In this document: positions 24,497-34,025 of the stretch, piece by piece
Layout of the letters: the number at the start of each line of letters is the position of its first letter
Position numbering within the stretch: the stretch's first letter is position 1
Source of the DNA: Ophiobolus disseminans
Lineage: Eukaryota; Ascomycota; Dothideomycetes; Pleosporales; Phaeosphaeriaceae
Length of the DNA: 64,000 bases
Direction: 5' to 3'
NCBI GenBank assembly: GCA_010093685.1
Contig: MU006230.1
Coordinates: 666,013-730,012 of the forward strand
Program-made: the position numbers and the translations under genes
The notes under the pieces: generated by a model
Told to the model about the DNA's origin: nothing
Database searches by the model: none
Seen by the model: only the letters and a program-made list of their open reading frames with translations

Positions 24497-27400
24497 ATGG
24501 GCTGGTGGCGCCGTGACCCCTTCTCCCGCACACCCGTCCAGCTTTCCGCGCGTATCCTCCGTGACCGCGAATCTGCCCTGCGCACGCGTTGTTTCTCCCG
24601 AACACCTCCCAAGTCGGCCCAGCATGAAGACGATGGCGGCAAGAAGCGCCCCTCGAACATGACAACTCTAGAGTGGATGCAATTGCAACACTACGAACGA
24701 TGGCGCAAGCGACTGCTGGAGGATCCATATAAGACTCTCTTCGGTGCGAGCAATGACATGTTGAGTGGGAAGGGTCTAAAGGACTGGGAGTGGGTGCACA
24801 AGAGCTTCCCTAAGTGGATGTTACAGGAGATGAATATGGATGAGAAGCCAAAGGAGGCGCCGGAGGATAAGCCTGTGCAACCAGGTTATCCTAAGAAGGT
24901 AGAGATCAGACACGGCCATGGAATCGGACGCGGTCAATTCCGGGCAGCTGATGGCGGCTGGGCACCGCGAATTCCTTTTGAGTCCATGAAGCGGAAGCCT
25001 GACCCTCTGCATCATGCATTTATGATGCGTGATGAAAATTCGGGGGTTGCTTCGCCTTCTGACCCGCGGAGACCAAGGGAGGACTCGAGCGTGAAAGTAG
25101 TCGGAACGGTTTCGAACGAAGCCTCTAGTAAAGACCCAGCTAGTACATTGCACTCCTCCGGACAATCAACCGTACCAGTTGCTCCTCTGGCTGAGCCGCT
25201 AGCGAGCAGCAATATCACGGCCAAGCAGGCTTCGCAACATGACGATGGGACTCGGGCAGCCATAAGTGCTGCCAGAGAAGAGGCTATTGCTCGAGAATCA
25301 TCCTTCATTGATGAGTTCCTCAACACAAGATCTGAGCATCAGGCTGAAAATGCCGGGAGAGCTAGTAGCAAAGATTGGAGACAAACGGCGCTGCAAAGAC
25401 GTGCGACTTCTGAGTCGAAAGACAAACCGAATGTGCAATCCTCATTGTTGGAGAATGAGAATGTATATATCCCATCAACTCCTCAGATGGCAGAAGTAGC
25501 CTCGGAGAAACAGTCTGTCGAACCACGGAACAAGAACGTCGATTGGCTTCTACAGCAAGAGACACCCCGCCTACCAAAGGATGTCAATCCTCAAAGCAAC
25601 TCCACATCTCCGCGCTCAGCTTCTCGAGTACTTAGTCAGCTACCCGAGCATGACATCGACTTCCTCAGTGCAGCTGACATTCGTGCGTCTATGGGTGCCA
25701 AACGAAGTCGACTACCGAGCGACGACCAGAGGCAGGTAGAGCGACGGAATTTGGAGAAGGCTTTTGCCGCCGCCAACGAGATTCCCGTCGTTGATTCCAT
25801 GAGAGAGGCACAGGTTGTAAATGACCAATACGTGCGACGAGCGGCACGGCAGCTAATGGAACCTCACACCGCGCCTGAAGCCAGCACAACGCATCCAGCC
25901 GCTCGAACATCTACAATAGAAACACCTGTTGAGTCGAGTATCGAACGAATGAGAAAGTGGCTCGAGACCACTGGCGCTAGTTTCGCAAAATCATTCTGGC
26001 AAGACCCCACAGAGCACGCCGATCTCACCAGGAGCAAGTTGTTCTTCGATAAGGCTGCACATTACCTCAAGAAGGGGCAGGCCGTGACTCGCCAGATTAC
26101 GGAAGATCTTGAGAAAGACATCCCGGCGTCCACTGCTTTGCTTAAGCGCTTTAAGAGCGACGAAGAAGCACTCGATTTGGCTATACATAGACTCCGCCAA
26201 CGTTCATTTAGCGGGAAACCACAAGGGCTTTCACCTCGGAAAATGAAGACCATAGAGTCTGTCAAGACCAGATTTCTCCAGACGAACAATGAGCTCGAGA
26301 AAGCTTACGAGACTCTCCAAGAGCTAGCAGGTACCAACACCGTGGCGGATGCGACTGGCTCGTTCAAGCGGAGACTTACTGCTGCATCAAAAGTGCTGCA
26401 TAAGAATGCTCAGTTGTTGCGCATGCTCATTTGGAGTCTGCAGACTCGCCTCGAGGATCCGAAGATCGATCGAAATATCTTGACAAACTACAAAGTAGTC
26501 GCGGATAACTTGTTGTCCCTGCGAGACACGCAGATGACACTCATGCGGCTGGTCGATCGCGCCATGTCAATATATGGCGTTGTGCCACATACTGCGGTTG
26601 ATAACAATAGTTCAGCTGATCTTGCTACGCAGCTTGGTGCTGATACTTGCGAAGAGCCCTTCGTTCGTGCACGTCTTGCTGCAGATGCGCATCTCATCAA
26701 TGAGATCAGAGCACACAAGTCAACAAGTCCTGAATTGCCCGATGCCGGACCCTCTCAGGCCCCTAAGCCAACCGTCAGCAAAGCCCTCGATGATGCGAGT
26801 CCTCTCGCGCACAGCCTGTTCCGACCTTTTGGGCCAGCATTCGCAAAGTTGGGTTCGCCAAACTCTGCGGAGGAGGTACAGAGGAAGCTTGGTGACATGA
26901 AGCTTGTGGATGAGGTCAAGAAGGCGTATGATGAGACTTCTAGGGGAGTGACTGTAGATCATGGACAAACTGCGTCCGATCCTGAAGAGATTTTCACGAT
27001 GGAAGAAGGGAACAAGGTCAAGAAGTTCGAGATGTTAAAAGACGATCCTGCCGCCATCGAGTTCGACTCATCTCAAGAGATGATTCCCCCAACATCAGGA
27101 AGTCGCCTTGAAAGGCCAGGCGGAACCGGGGCTTTAATGACCAAAGACGCAGCTTCTAACGAGCCAGTACCACTTGCCTCTGGAGTTGAAGCACCTCCAT
27201 TCAACAATACAGCCCCACCCGAATCTGCGACTTTACCAAAGCAGCAACCTGAGCCGTCCTTTGCCAACCTCTCAACCAACTACACCATCCTGGTCCGCGA
27301 CCCACAAACCGACACCCTATCCATAACGACCTCCTCCACTGGCCCACCCCGCGACACCTCCCCTTCGCTACCTCTCCACCAAGCCCTCTCCGCCCTCTCC

Positions 27401-27838
27401 AGCCCCGCGAAGTTCATCCCATACATCACTTCCGGCCTCGAAGTCGTCAGCGCAAGCAAAGACATCCTGGTCCTCCGCGACGCACTCGATTCCTCCGCCT
27501 CAACGCGCGGCTTCGCAACCGTGGGCGTCCCACATAACCAGGGATACGTACATGACAGGAACGTGAACCCGATCGACGGGACCGCGCGGTTGAGTCCTAC
27601 TGGATATGTGGGCCCGGAAGAGAGTGCGGAGCAGTTGGAAAAAGAGTTCGAGGAGCGGAGACGCTTGGCTGGGAAGGTCATGGATAAGGAGGCTGCCCCG
27701 GGGCTGGAGGAGGCGATCAAGCAGCAGCGGAAGCAAGGTAGGAAGAAGGCGAGGGCGGGGGTGGTTAAGACTGCGATTTGGGTGGCGGGCGTGTGCTATG
27801 TTGTCGGTGTTGCTGGGGAGGTGTTTGGTGGAGCTTGA
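24497..27838 (+). CDS. Large conserved fungal protein, probably mitochondrial, single C-terminal membrane segment
   Basis: This is a single uninterrupted exon of 1113 residues. The N-terminus (MGWWRRDPFSRTPVQLSARI) is rich in Arg and hydroxyl residues and lacks acidic ones, the pattern of a mitochondrial targeting sequence. A WMQLQHYERWRKRLLEDPYK segment and an FPKWMLQEM motif follow, then several hundred polar, probably disordered residues, helical segments with coiled-coil character (roughly 480-720), and a more conserved-looking part near NYTILVRDPQTDTLSITT. One hydrophobic helix lies at the very end (about 1088-1108, IWVAGVCYVVGVAGEVF), so a tail- or inner-membrane anchor is likely. I recognise the overall form from ascomycete genomes but know no function. 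Base use shifts from C-rich to G-rich at about 27545. The gene converges on the rhodopsin-domain gene. Confidence 0.8.
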   Translation: MGWWRRDPFSRTPVQLSARILRDRESALRTRCFSRTPPKSAQHEDDGGKKRPSNMTTLEWMQLQHYERWRKRLLEDPYKTLFGASNDMLSGKGLKDWEWVHKSFPKWMLQEMNMDEKPKEAPEDKPVQPGYPKKVEIRHGHGIGRGQFRAADGGWAPRIPFESMKRKPDPLHHAFMMRDENSGVASPSDPRRPREDSSVKVVGTVSNEASSKDPASTLHSSGQSTVPVAPLAEPLASSNITAKQASQHDDGTRAAISAAREEAIARESSFIDEFLNTRSEHQAENAGRASSKDWRQTALQRRATSESKDKPNVQSSLLENENVYIPSTPQMAEVASEKQSVEPRNKNVDWLLQQETPRLPKDVNPQSNSTSPRSASRVLSQLPEHDIDFLSAADIRASMGAKRSRLPSDDQRQVERRNLEKAFAAANEIPVVDSMREAQVVNDQYVRRAARQLMEPHTAPEASTTHPAARTSTIETPVESSIERMRKWLETTGASFAKSFWQDPTEHADLTRSKLFFDKAAHYLKKGQAVTRQITEDLEKDIPASTALLKRFKSDEEALDLAIHRLRQRSFSGKPQGLSPRKMKTIESVKTRFLQTNNELEKAYETLQELAGTNTVADATGSFKRRLTAASKVLHKNAQLLRMLIWSLQTRLEDPKIDRNILTNYKVVADNLLSLRDTQMTLMRLVDRAMSIYGVVPHTAVDNNSSADLATQLGADTCEEPFVRARLAADAHLINEIRAHKSTSPELPDAGPSQAPKPTVSKALDDASPLAHSLFRPFGPAFAKLGSPNSAEEVQRKLGDMKLVDEVKKAYDETSRGVTVDHGQTASDPEEIFTMEEGNKVKKFEMLKDDPAAIEFDSSQEMIPPTSGSRLERPGGTGALMTKDAASNEPVPLASGVEAPPFNNTAPPESATLPKQQPEPSFANLSTNYTILVRDPQTDTLSITTSSTGPPRDTSPSLPLHQALSALSSPAKFIPYITSGLEVVSASKDILVLRDALDSSASTRGFATVGVPHNQGYVHDRNVNPIDGTARLSPTGYVGPEESAEQLEKEFEERRRLAGKVMDKEAAPGLEEAIKQQRKQGRKKARAGVVKTAIWVAGVCYVVGVAGEVFGGA

Positions 27839-28238
27839 GTTTTTTTTGTTGGTGCGTTGGCGTTTTGATGGTATGCTGGTATGGATTTGGGATGGGATGG
27901 GATATACACCGCTCCGGCTCGGCGTATTCTTTATTGGGTACAGCGTTTGTGTATGATACACCATCGTTGTTTGATTATGACACTTTTTCTCCATTCACTT
28001 CATGAGCTTTCTTGTCATAAGGGTTTTTGGACTTCATGGCGTGAACACACTCCATATCTGCTTCTTGATGGCCCTTTGAACCAGGTGGAAGCGAAGCTCA
28101 GTTTGCAAGAAGGGTTCGAAAAGGTGTCTCCTTTGGAAATGTGAAGGCCGTTCATTCATTACTTGTGTACATACCAATGTGTCAACATCGATCCCTAACA
28201 CCATGCAAATGCGAGTACAGATATTCTAAGATTCTCAG
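27839..28238. other. Convergent 3' intergenic region
   Basis: These 400 bases lie between two converging genes. They start G/T-rich on the plus strand, continuing the composition of the upstream gene's 3' end, and become mixed. I see no gene; both 3' ends and polyadenylation sites should fall here. Confidence 0.5.
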
Positions 28239-29638
28239 TCATTTGGCCTGGCCCAGGCAGTGCTCCGGCATTATCTCGACGGTCTCGCCCAACGAAGTTG
28301 TTGTTGTGCGGGCATAACTCGTCCGAGGAGGCGCCTGTACTTCAATAGTGTCCTTGCCTTCGCTTGACGCTTTCATCGTGTCTTGGGACCCAATACTGCT
28401 TGGCCTGCTCACTGCGTAGGCCTCGGAGCTCCTTGGAGCCGAGTGGTTGGTGATTGGCCCTGCCATGTTTAGTTCTTCGACCTCCGTCCTGCCGAGTCCG
28501 AACTGAAAACTGCCAAACGTGCGTCGACTTGTGCGTGACCCAAACTTACTCATACGTGGTGTTTGTTGCGCAGTGTTTCCGTCCTCATAATATGCCACGG
28601 TCCGAGATCTAGCAAACCAAGGAAAGAGATATCGGAAGAGGCATTTCGTAGCAGGCGCACAAGCAGTCATAATGTGCACGGCCGGCTCGGCGATGGAGAT
28701 TCCGATACCGATATCCCAAGTGCGATCCAGGTTGGTGGGAGCGAAGCGATAGTAGTACACGATAAAGCGACCAACAGAAACACCCGTCGCGCTGAAACAG
28801 CGTTAGCCAAAGTCCAGAAGAGCTGTGAATTACCGTAACTTACATCCATCCAAGGCTCATCACGATCACCACTAGGATTTTCGTCTTGCGCTCCATCTGC
28901 AAGTTCCAGACCATAATAGATGGGATGGGTATAATGATGAGGTCCATAAAGATGCTGAGTGCGCAGGATGCGAGAACGAATCTGCGAGAATCAAAGCATG
29001 TACCGCCTTTGACAAGATTACCGCTGCCATCGATGGAGTCCATGGCTGCCTTTTCCCAGATATACTTGACGGGACTGCATTGCAATATATTTCCCAGCGA
29101 TGTGCTGACGGCGTACATGATGTTGAGCCAGACTGGGTAAAGTCAGTATAAGTGGAAGAACTCCAACAGAACTCAGGTCGGTACTATACTCACAGACAGC
29201 GTGTAATGAGTAGCGTATTCTTCTCCGGTTATCCTTCATGCGGAACAGGAACATGATGATAGAAGCTCGAATTGAGAACATCAGCGGGTGGTATAACATC
29301 TGGGCTGCAAAGTTCCACTTCATGGCAGTGACCTGCTCGTGAATAGGCTTCTTGGGTAAATCGTACATGTGGTAACCCGTACCACTAAGGAGTATGTCTA
29401 AGATGAAGTAAGCTATTTTGCAATGGTCATAATTTCATTCGTGCAAGAGTGACGTACACTTCCAGACGGTGAGCGTCTGTCCGAAGAAGAAAACCGCCGA
29501 CGCAAGAATGAGGTAGTCATCCCACCCAAAATTTCTTCCTAGGTACCGAGAATATACCCTCACTATTATGAAAATGGTCGCGAGGACGGCAGAAATTGCG
29601 ACAATAGCGAGCACTTCTTCTTGTCGGCTTTCCGTCAT
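28239..29638 (-). CDS. Fungal rhodopsin-domain integral membrane protein (PTH11-related GPCR-like)
   Basis: Four exons (29638-29458, 29412-29194, 29132-28844, 28791-28239) join in frame to 413 residues; the introns are 45, 61 and 52 bases. The membrane part, about residues 1-290, has around seven hydrophobic helices. Landmarks of the fungal rhodopsin domain are present: VRVYSRYLGRNFGWDDYLIL early, GTGYHMYDLP, FWLNIMYAVSTSL, and DLIIIPIPSIMVWNLQM in helix six. The cytosolic tail is long and rich in Ser, Thr and Arg. The frame is open upstream to a GTG, but the first ATG is at 29638 (MTESRQEEVL). Members lie in the plasma membrane, and some (Pth11) act in surface sensing. This copy lacks an obvious N-terminal CFEM domain, so it belongs to the plain type. 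No ligand can be inferred. Confidence 0.85.
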
Positions 29639-31529
29639 TTTGTCGAACCGCCCTAATAGGCCCTGCACTGATGGAGGTGGTTACTGGAGCGAAGGAAAGG
29701 GCCCGAATGCTACAGGAGACGCCGTGCTAAATGTTCAATTGAATGAGCAGGAGCCGCATCGACCGAGGCACCAGACGGGAAATCGATCGAGGTTCAGCCC
29801 GTTGGATAAGAGATCGGCACGCCTTTACAGCCACACGTAACTGTATTTTGTTGTCGTCCACTCGGTCCAAGAATCGCAATGATTGCGGTTCGTCTTCGTA
29901 AATGTCACCAATCTTGTAAGCTAGTAAGCCAGATGGCGCATGTACACGCCAAAGAACTTTTGCAATGAATGGAGAAAAGATTGACGAGATTTTGGCGATG
30001 AGAGGGGAGATCCGATGGGCACCCAAGGTTTGAAGAAAGCTACCCCATGTCAGATAGTCCAGAAATCCATCGAGATTCTGGATTTCTTGGGCGTCAAGAC
30101 GATGATCATACAACAAACCGTGCTCGGCCACTTCCTTGTTTGCTTGTTCGCGTCTGTTGCGTGAACTGAACCGTCTCTATTAGCTGGTCCATGTTTGTAT
30201 CGCATAATAGCAACCCTAGGAGGAGGATTTCGGCCCCACAAGCCTATCCTATCAACCTTGCAAGTGTCGTATCCGATGCCCAATGCGTCAAAAATGAAGC
30301 TCCGGTATGGGACGACATGCAGGAACGACGGCGACTTCGTAAAACAATTGTTAGGGACCAAAGCGCTTTCGGAAATATCCGATGTTGATCGTGCATGTTA
30401 GAGGGGCTTGCTGTCTGGTTAGCAGAGAACGGGAGAGGGTTCCGCGTTGTGTGGTTGGGTGGAAGTGTCGATCTGAGCGTGTGGGGTAGGTGCTAGTCAA
30501 TTCCTATCAGAGTTCGATGGACCCTTTTCATACTTCCATCGCTGTCTTTTTCGTCCTCTTTGCAACACATCTATGTACTATGTATGATTACGAAAAGTTG
30601 TATTGAGACATAGAACCCGAGAAACATCAGCCGCTTCGAATACGTATTGCAGCGCAGACATCAATTCTACAAGTTGACCATGCTGATGTGATCGAGTCAG
30701 TTAGTTATTGATCCGCGAAAGCTCTTACTAAAAAAGGCTCGCTCTGCCGACGGCGGTGCGCAGTGCATGCGCCGCTAGGCGTCGTATTAACAGCGGCTGC
30801 TGTCAGGGTCGGACCGTCCCAAATATCCCAATTGCACAGAGGTGCAAATCAACGCAACGCGACGCCTTAAACTCGGATGAGTTTCGACTCATCCGCTTAC
30901 CCTACGCGATTCGCTCCCTCAGGTGTAGCGAAGCTGAGCAGAATATAAGACTGGCAATATGTCTTTTGAGGTCCTGGTCACGCCAAGTTACGCCCCTGCT
31001 TACCCGCTTTTCTGTCTTCCGCAATGATCATCAGGATCAATCGCAATTCTCCGACTTGGGTTAGCATAATCATGATCCTGAGATTTCATGCCTGCACCCC
31101 TCGACTGTGCGTTCTCAATGCTTGCGTCTTCTTCGGACCTATTCGCTCCCTTAACTCATACCGCGAGAGATCATCGGTCAGTTCCATGGCCACAAGATGA
31201 GGTTGCAATACCGCCAAGAACGGCATTTGTGAAATTTGCCTCCGCTTTTGGTTGTTAAGCACAACGAACTATGGCGATGGACCCTTCTTCTCACACCTGA
31301 GTGCACAACGATTTAGAGAAACCCAGGCTCTGTGTATGAGAAAGGCACTGAACGGCAACTTGTTTCACCTGATGCTCACGGCTCCAGGTATCTGGTAAGT
31401 TTTAGTCTCAACACATATGACGAGATCCAATAGAAGAAGGTTTCTGACAATGTGATAGATCTGAATCGCAGGTTTGCATCCATCATACTGCAAAGATCGA
31501 CAAGTCGTACTACTCGCCAAAAGTACGCC
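29639..31529. other. Intergenic region upstream of two divergent genes
   Basis: These 1.9 kb hold the promoters of the minus-strand rhodopsin-domain gene and of the plus-strand flavin oxidase. A 134-codon minus-strand open frame (29727-30131) starts at no convincing ATG and has no recognisable motif. I see no other gene. Confidence 0.45.
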
Positions 31530-33395
31530 ATGGGTTCACTGTCATTCTGGCTCACAGCTGTTCTCGCCAGTTCAGTCAGGGCATCACCCATACTATCTAG
31601 TAGCGTGGATGCCGACGGCTTGAACCTTGATATCGACCTCAAGGACGTCCCCTCATCCGTCAGGCCTTTGTTCTTACCAAGTGCAAGCGGCCGTCCGATA
31701 ACTAATGGTTCGCGATGCAAAGTATACCCGGGCGATGACGAGTGGCCCTCGGATGAAGCATGGACTCAATTGAACGACCTGAGTGGCGGTCGTCTAATTG
31801 GGAACCCTACACCCCTCGCCGCTGTATGCTACCCAGATCAGCCAGGCTACGATGCAGTCAAATGCGCTTCGTACACCACGCCAGAATGGCAGCGCTCATA
31901 CATCCACATGAATGATCCAATCGAGATGATGTCTCCAGTTGCCCAAGGCATGACATGCTCACCGCCGGCCCTTTTCGACTCACGCGGCTGTACACGAGGT
32001 GGCTTTCCAAAGTACGTTGTTAATGCTACCGAGCCAAAGCATGTACAACTTGCTGTCAACTTTGCGCGGAACACGGGAGTCAGACTCGTTGTCAGAAACA
32101 CTGGTCATGATTTTCTAGGCAAGAGTGGCGGCAAGGATGCCCTCAGTATCTGGACGCACTGGATGAAAGATATCGAGTACATTGAGGAGTACAAAGATAG
32201 CAACCTCGGATACTCTGGACCGGCTTTTAAGAGCGGTGTTGGCGTGCAAGCTTTCGAAATCTACAAGGCAGCACATGAGAAGGGTAGGGTTGTTGTAGGC
32301 GGAGAAGGCGAGACCGTTGGCGTTATGGGAGGCTACATTCAAGGAGGCGGTCACTCCCCCCTGAGTGGCCTTTATGGCACCGGTGCGGATAATGTCCTCG
32401 CATTCGAAGTCGTCACTGCAGATGGTGACTATGTTGTCGCCAACTCAACATCCAACACCGATCTTTTCTGGGCGCTTCGCGGTGGAGGTGGCAGCACCTT
32501 TGGCGTTGCAACATCAGTTACTGTAAAAGCCCATCCTGATCTCGAGGTTACAGCGTCACGTTTTGGCTTTTCGTCTGCAAAGACGGGCAACGAGACGTTC
32601 TGGGCTGCCTTCAGAAGTTATTTGGACTCATGGATCGCCAACGCTGACGCGGGGACTTATACCTATTGGACCCTTATTCCAAATAATGGCACTTTTGCCT
32701 TCGCCTTCTCGCCATTCTTCGCTCCAGGAAAGTCAGTAAAAGAAGCTACCGCTCTCCTTCAACCTTGGTTTAACCAGCTTAACCAGCTTGGTGTTCAGTT
32801 TGATCCCAACATCACACACTTCGACCACTACTACGATGCTTGGCGCTCTTCTTTCCCACTTGAAGCTGTGCAGAAGCCCAACGTCGCCACCGCGTCACGC
32901 CTATTCCCGCGCGCTAATTTGGAAACAGCTGAAAAACGTCAAGAGCTTTACGAACACATCCGCTCATCAAGCGAAAACAATCGCGTCCAAGTGCACTTCA
33001 ACATGCAAGTGAAAGACCCAGCTAATAACGACAACGCCGTAAACACCCACTGGCGCCCTATGGTTTCTCTCTCGATGCATTCTGTGCGCTGGCCTATCAA
33101 TAGCACAGCTACCGAGATCCTCCGGCGACGCAAGGAGTTTCAGGATGGGGATGCTCAGTCCTGGCGTGATATCAGTCCGGGTGCTGGTAGCTACCTTGCG
33201 GAGGCGGACCGCCTGGAGCCGAACTTTGGACAGGCGTTTTGGGGTGACAAATACCCGAGGCTGTTGGAATTGAAGAAGAAGCTTGACCCTTATGACTTGT
33301 TCTACGCGCACACAGGTGTAGGAAGTGAGAAGTGGAGGGTAGAGAGTGTTGATGGACTGCCGAATGAGAACGGCAAGTTGTGTCGAGTCGAGTAA
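31530..33395 (+). CDS. Secreted FAD-linked oxidase (BBE-like, isoamyl-alcohol-oxidase type)
   Basis: This is a single exon of 621 residues. The true start is the ATG at 31530; the frame is open upstream from a GTG at 31452. The N-terminus MGSLSFWLTAVLASSVRAS is a signal peptide, so the enzyme is secreted. The FAD-binding domain (PCMH type) includes RNTGHDFLGKSG with His193, the expected site of covalent flavin attachment, and the glycine-rich GGYIQGGGHSPLSG. The berberine-bridge C-terminal part ends in NFGQAFWGDKYPRLLELKKK, with the usual Asp-Pro-x-x-x-Phe close. Relatives oxidise alcohols, sugars or phenolics with oxygen and release peroxide. The second attachment site, usually Cys in a GGECxTVG context, is Gly260 here. 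The 3' end is G-rich. The gene converges on the SnoaL-like gene 102 bases away, but a shared pathway is only a guess. Confidence 0.9.
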   Translation: MGSLSFWLTAVLASSVRASPILSSSVDADGLNLDIDLKDVPSSVRPLFLPSASGRPITNGSRCKVYPGDDEWPSDEAWTQLNDLSGGRLIGNPTPLAAVCYPDQPGYDAVKCASYTTPEWQRSYIHMNDPIEMMSPVAQGMTCSPPALFDSRGCTRGGFPKYVVNATEPKHVQLAVNFARNTGVRLVVRNTGHDFLGKSGGKDALSIWTHWMKDIEYIEEYKDSNLGYSGPAFKSGVGVQAFEIYKAAHEKGRVVVGGEGETVGVMGGYIQGGGHSPLSGLYGTGADNVLAFEVVTADGDYVVANSTSNTDLFWALRGGGGSTFGVATSVTVKAHPDLEVTASRFGFSSAKTGNETFWAAFRSYLDSWIANADAGTYTYWTLIPNNGTFAFAFSPFFAPGKSVKEATALLQPWFNQLNQLGVQFDPNITHFDHYYDAWRSSFPLEAVQKPNVATASRLFPRANLETAEKRQELYEHIRSSSENNRVQVHFNMQVKDPANNDNAVNTHWRPMVSLSMHSVRWPINSTATEILRRRKEFQDGDAQSWRDISPGAGSYLAEADRLEPNFGQAFWGDKYPRLLELKKKLDPYDLFYAHTGVGSEKWRVESVDGLPNENGKLCRVE

Positions 33396-33497
33396 GGTCA
33401 TGTAGTAGTTTATTTGCAGGCAAATACCATACAGCGGTACCATCAATGAACTTGGATATGAAAACGCACTTGTGCTCTGCGTTGTACGCTTTTTTCT

Positions 33498-34025
33498 TTA
33501 GCGATCCAAGCTAATTCTTCTCTGCGTCTTTCCACCCGTCATGATTTCCTTCAACCTCCCTGCGGCAGCCACATCAATAAACTCTTTACTCCTTCTAATC
33601 TTCCACTTCTCACCATCCCTCGCCATCTCCAAGACCCAAAGCAAGTCATTCTCCACCCCTTCCTCCGTTTCTTTCGGCACCATGTAGAAGCTCACACGCA
33701 GCACGACTTGTCGTTTCACCTCGTCCACAATCACATTCGTGACCGTTGTCTCCCAAGACACCAAGTTCGGCAACATGGCTTCGAGATGCTTGGTGAAGAG
33801 CAAGAAGGAGTGCGTGCCTTGGAGACGCGGGTTCAGACCAGTGGCGTAATTGTGGCCCCACGAGTGCTGAAAGTCAGACGTCGTCACTGCTCTAATGCGA
33901 TCGAAGTTCATGCGCGAGGGAAGAGCCGGGTCTTGCGCTTGTGCGTCCACGAATTCGAGCGCTGCGTTGTGAAGCTGCTTATACGTTTGCGATGCGCTTG
34001 GAGGTTGAGACATTGGGTCAGACAT
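33498..34025 (-). CDS. SnoaL/NTF2-like small protein
   Basis: This is a single exon of 175 residues with an ATG at 34025. The layout (N-terminal helix YKQLHNAALEFVDAQ, then FDRIRAVTTSDFQHSWG, and a beta-rich second half with VVLRVSFYMVP and ENDLLWVLEMARDG) matches the fungal NTF2-like/SnoaL-like fold. Such proteins are small cone-shaped folds that include cyclases, isomerases and proteins of unknown use, often next to fungal metabolite genes. No catalytic residues can be assigned. The coding strand is C-rich in its first half and G-rich in its second half. The gene is convergent with the secreted flavin oxidase. Confidence 0.75.
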   Translation of the reverse strand: MSDPMSQPPSASQTYKQLHNAALEFVDAQAQDPALPSRMNFDRIRAVTTSDFQHSWGHNYATGLNPRLQGTHSFLLFTKHLEAMLPNLVSWETTVTNVIVDEVKRQVVLRVSFYMVPKETEEGVENDLLWVLEMARDGEKWKIRRSKEFIDVAAAGRLKEIMTGGKTQRRISLDR

